From Anaerolineales bacterium (lineage in GTDB: Bacteria; Chloroflexota; Anaerolineae; Anaerolineales; Villigracilaceae), in contig JADGEO010000007.1 of NCBI GenBank assembly GCA_016744335.1, positions 33,931 to 97,930 of the forward strand: a stretch of 64,000 nucleotides of DNA, given 5' to 3'. The position numbers and the translations under genes are program-made. The notes below the pieces were generated by a model. It was not told the DNA's origin. It saw nothing but the letters and a program-made list of their open reading frames with translations, and ran no database searches. This document shows, in pieces, positions 62,454 through 64,000 of the stretch. Each line of letters begins with the position of its first letter. Within the stretch, counting starts at the first letter, position 1.

Positions 62454-64000
62454 ATGAAATCCATTCTCAATAAAATACGCCAACTTATCCTAATCTTGGT
62501 TATTATCATTTCAATGATGCAACCAAATAGCGTATACGCTGCAGCAATTGTAGTAGATAGCACTGCCAATACAACCGGAAACTGTACTTTAGAAGAGGCA
62601 ATACAAGCGGCTAATACAGATGCTGCTGTAGATGCTTGTGTTGCAGGTAGTGGGGATGACACCATCACCTTTGATAATGATTACGCTATTACGCTTGGTA
62701 GCACGCTTGCCATTACCAGCAATATAACAATTGATGGAAATGGGCATAAAATTGTACTTAACGGAAATAATGCAGTTCAAGTAATGTCTGTATCAGGTGG
62801 GAATACAGTTTTCTTAAGCACGTTAACTATCTATCAAGGTTATATAGCTGGAAGCGGAGGTGGGATTAATAACGTAGGAACGCTAACCATCACCAACAGC
62901 ACTATTTCTGATAGCTTTGCTGAAAGTAATGGTGGCGGCATTTATAATTCAGGAACTCTCTCTCTCTCGAATAGCACGATTTCTAATAATAAGACAGATG
63001 GTAATGGTGGCGGTATCTATAATGATTCAGGAACAGTCGACGTAAACCATGCCACGATTCGTGGCAACATTGCAGACGATGACGGGGATAATAATGGAGA
63101 TGGCGGTGGTATAAACTCAAATGGAGGGGCATTCGATGTTAATAATAGCATTATTGCAGATAATATAGATAGTAGTAGTGGAGGGAGCGTTACTGTATAT
63201 AGAGATTGTTTGGGAACCCTATCTGGCAATTATAATTTGGTACGTTTTCCTGATACAGGTTGCACTCTTTCGGGCACAAATAATGATATGACGGGAACAA
63301 ACCCTGTTCTTGGTGCCTTGATTGACAACGGTGGATATACAAAAACGCATAAGCTTTTTTCTTCTAGCCCAGTTTTAAATAAAATCCCTAATGGTACAAA
63401 TGGTTGTGGTTCACCTTCTATTGACCAGCGTGGTGCACCTCGCCCAGATATAACTAATAATAGTTGTGATATGGGGGCGTACGAACTTGACGCAACAGAT
63501 CCTACTGTTGTTTCAAGCGATCGGGCAGGTGCCAACCCCACAAATGCTACAAGTGTAGATTTCACAGTCACTTTCTCTGAAAACGTAACGGGAGTAGATA
63601 ATGCTGATTTTTCTCTATCTATAACTGGAGTAACAGGGGCATCTATTTCATCTGTAAGCGGTTCTGGAAGCGTATATACTGTTACTGTAAATACGGGAAC
63701 TGGTAATGGTACGATTGGTTTAGATGTAAATAGTTCGGGCACCGGTATCAGGGATGTGACTGCAAATCCTCTTAGTGGAGGCTTTACCGGAGGAGAAGAG
63801 TATACGATTGAGAAGACTGCGCCCACAGTTGCAATTTCCAGTACGGCATCCGATCCAACAAACACCAGCCCAATCCCTGTCACGATTACTTTCTCTGAAA
63901 CTGTGATAGGCTTTGCAATTGGAGATATTAGCGTAAGCAATGGCTCAGCTGGCAATTTAGGAGGCTCTGGTGCAACTTATACCGTTGACATCACCCCAAC
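62454..64000 (+). CDS. Partial (3' end beyond right edge) beta-helix surface protein followed by Ig-like domains
   Basis: ATG at 62454 after AAAAGGAAAC; MKSILNKIRQLILILVIIISMMQPNSVYAAAIVVDSTANTTGNCTLEEAIQAAN..., GGGIYNSGTLSLSNSTISNN repeats, then Ig-like SVDFTVTFSENVTGVDNADFSLSITG; open to window edge, absent from ORF track. Confidence 0.88.
   Translation, partial: MKSILNKIRQLILILVIIISMMQPNSVYAAAIVVDSTANTTGNCTLEEAIQAANTDAAVDACVAGSGDDTITFDNDYAITLGSTLAITSNITIDGNGHKIVLNGNNAVQVMSVSGGNTVFLSTLTIYQGYIAGSGGGINNVGTLTITNSTISDSFAESNGGGIYNSGTLSLSNSTISNNKTDGNGGGIYNDSGTVDVNHATIRGNIADDDGDNNGDGGGINSNGGAFDVNNSIIADNIDSSSGGSVTVYRDCLGTLSGNYNLVRFPDTGCTLSGTNNDMTGTNPVLGALIDNGGYTKTHKLFSSSPVLNKIPNGTNGCGSPSIDQRGAPRPDITNNSCDMGAYELDATDPTVVSSDRAGANPTNATSVDFTVTFSENVTGVDNADFSLSITGVTGASISSVSGSGSVYTVTVNTGTGNGTIGLDVNSSGTGIRDVTANPLSGGFTGGEEYTIEKTAPTVAISSTASDPTNTSPIPVTITFSETVIGFAIGDISVSNGSAGNLGGSGATYTVDITP

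Noticed and set aside
63230-63955. 241-aa minus-strand ORF (and 63017..63229)
   Set aside because: Antisense to a well-supported plus-strand surface-protein frame with signal peptide and repeats; low-complexity mirror of the repeats.

Overview
This 64 kb window is an ordinary-looking bacterial chromosome segment. Gene content suggests Chloroflexota, probably Anaerolineae (inference only). About 40 coding regions, one tRNA-Thr(CGT), and no CRISPR array or prophage were seen. Main blocks, left to right: (1) ~1-16.5 kb, a tightly packed minus-strand operon of two single-domain response regulators followed by seven tandem GAF-domain proteins (membrane-anchored, several with Cache-like or HAMP segments). 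No kinase, cyclase or other output domain is visible, and the last gene runs off the left edge. (2) A heterodimeric ABC exporter pair. (3) Housekeeping and metabolic genes: NYN-LOTUS protein, glycosyltransferase, ferredoxin-NADP reductase, metG, yceD, polyprenyl synthase, tatD, pgm, nnr, crcB, dinB, a membrane-anchored reductive-dehalogenase-like protein, F420-NADP reductase, AlgJ/AlgI-like pair. (4) ssnA and an XdhD-like molybdenum hydroxylase whose ferredoxin domain has lost every Fe-S cysteine, flanking a membrane NACHT-HEAT protein. (5) murA with Asp at the fosfomycin-target Cys position. (6) A Tad/Flp-type cluster, including a TadE-like protein carrying four repeats on Pro/Thr linkers. 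(7) glmS preceded by a strong glmS-ribozyme candidate that carries a ~144-nt insertion. (8) A decayed beta-helix/sortase gene and a partial beta-helix surface protein at the right edge. The strongest leads are the output-less GAF operon, the interrupted glmS ribozyme, a palindromic repeat inserted in frame in tatD, the adhesin-sortase pseudogene and the cysteine-free XdhD-like protein. All family assignments are by eye from motifs; no database search was run.
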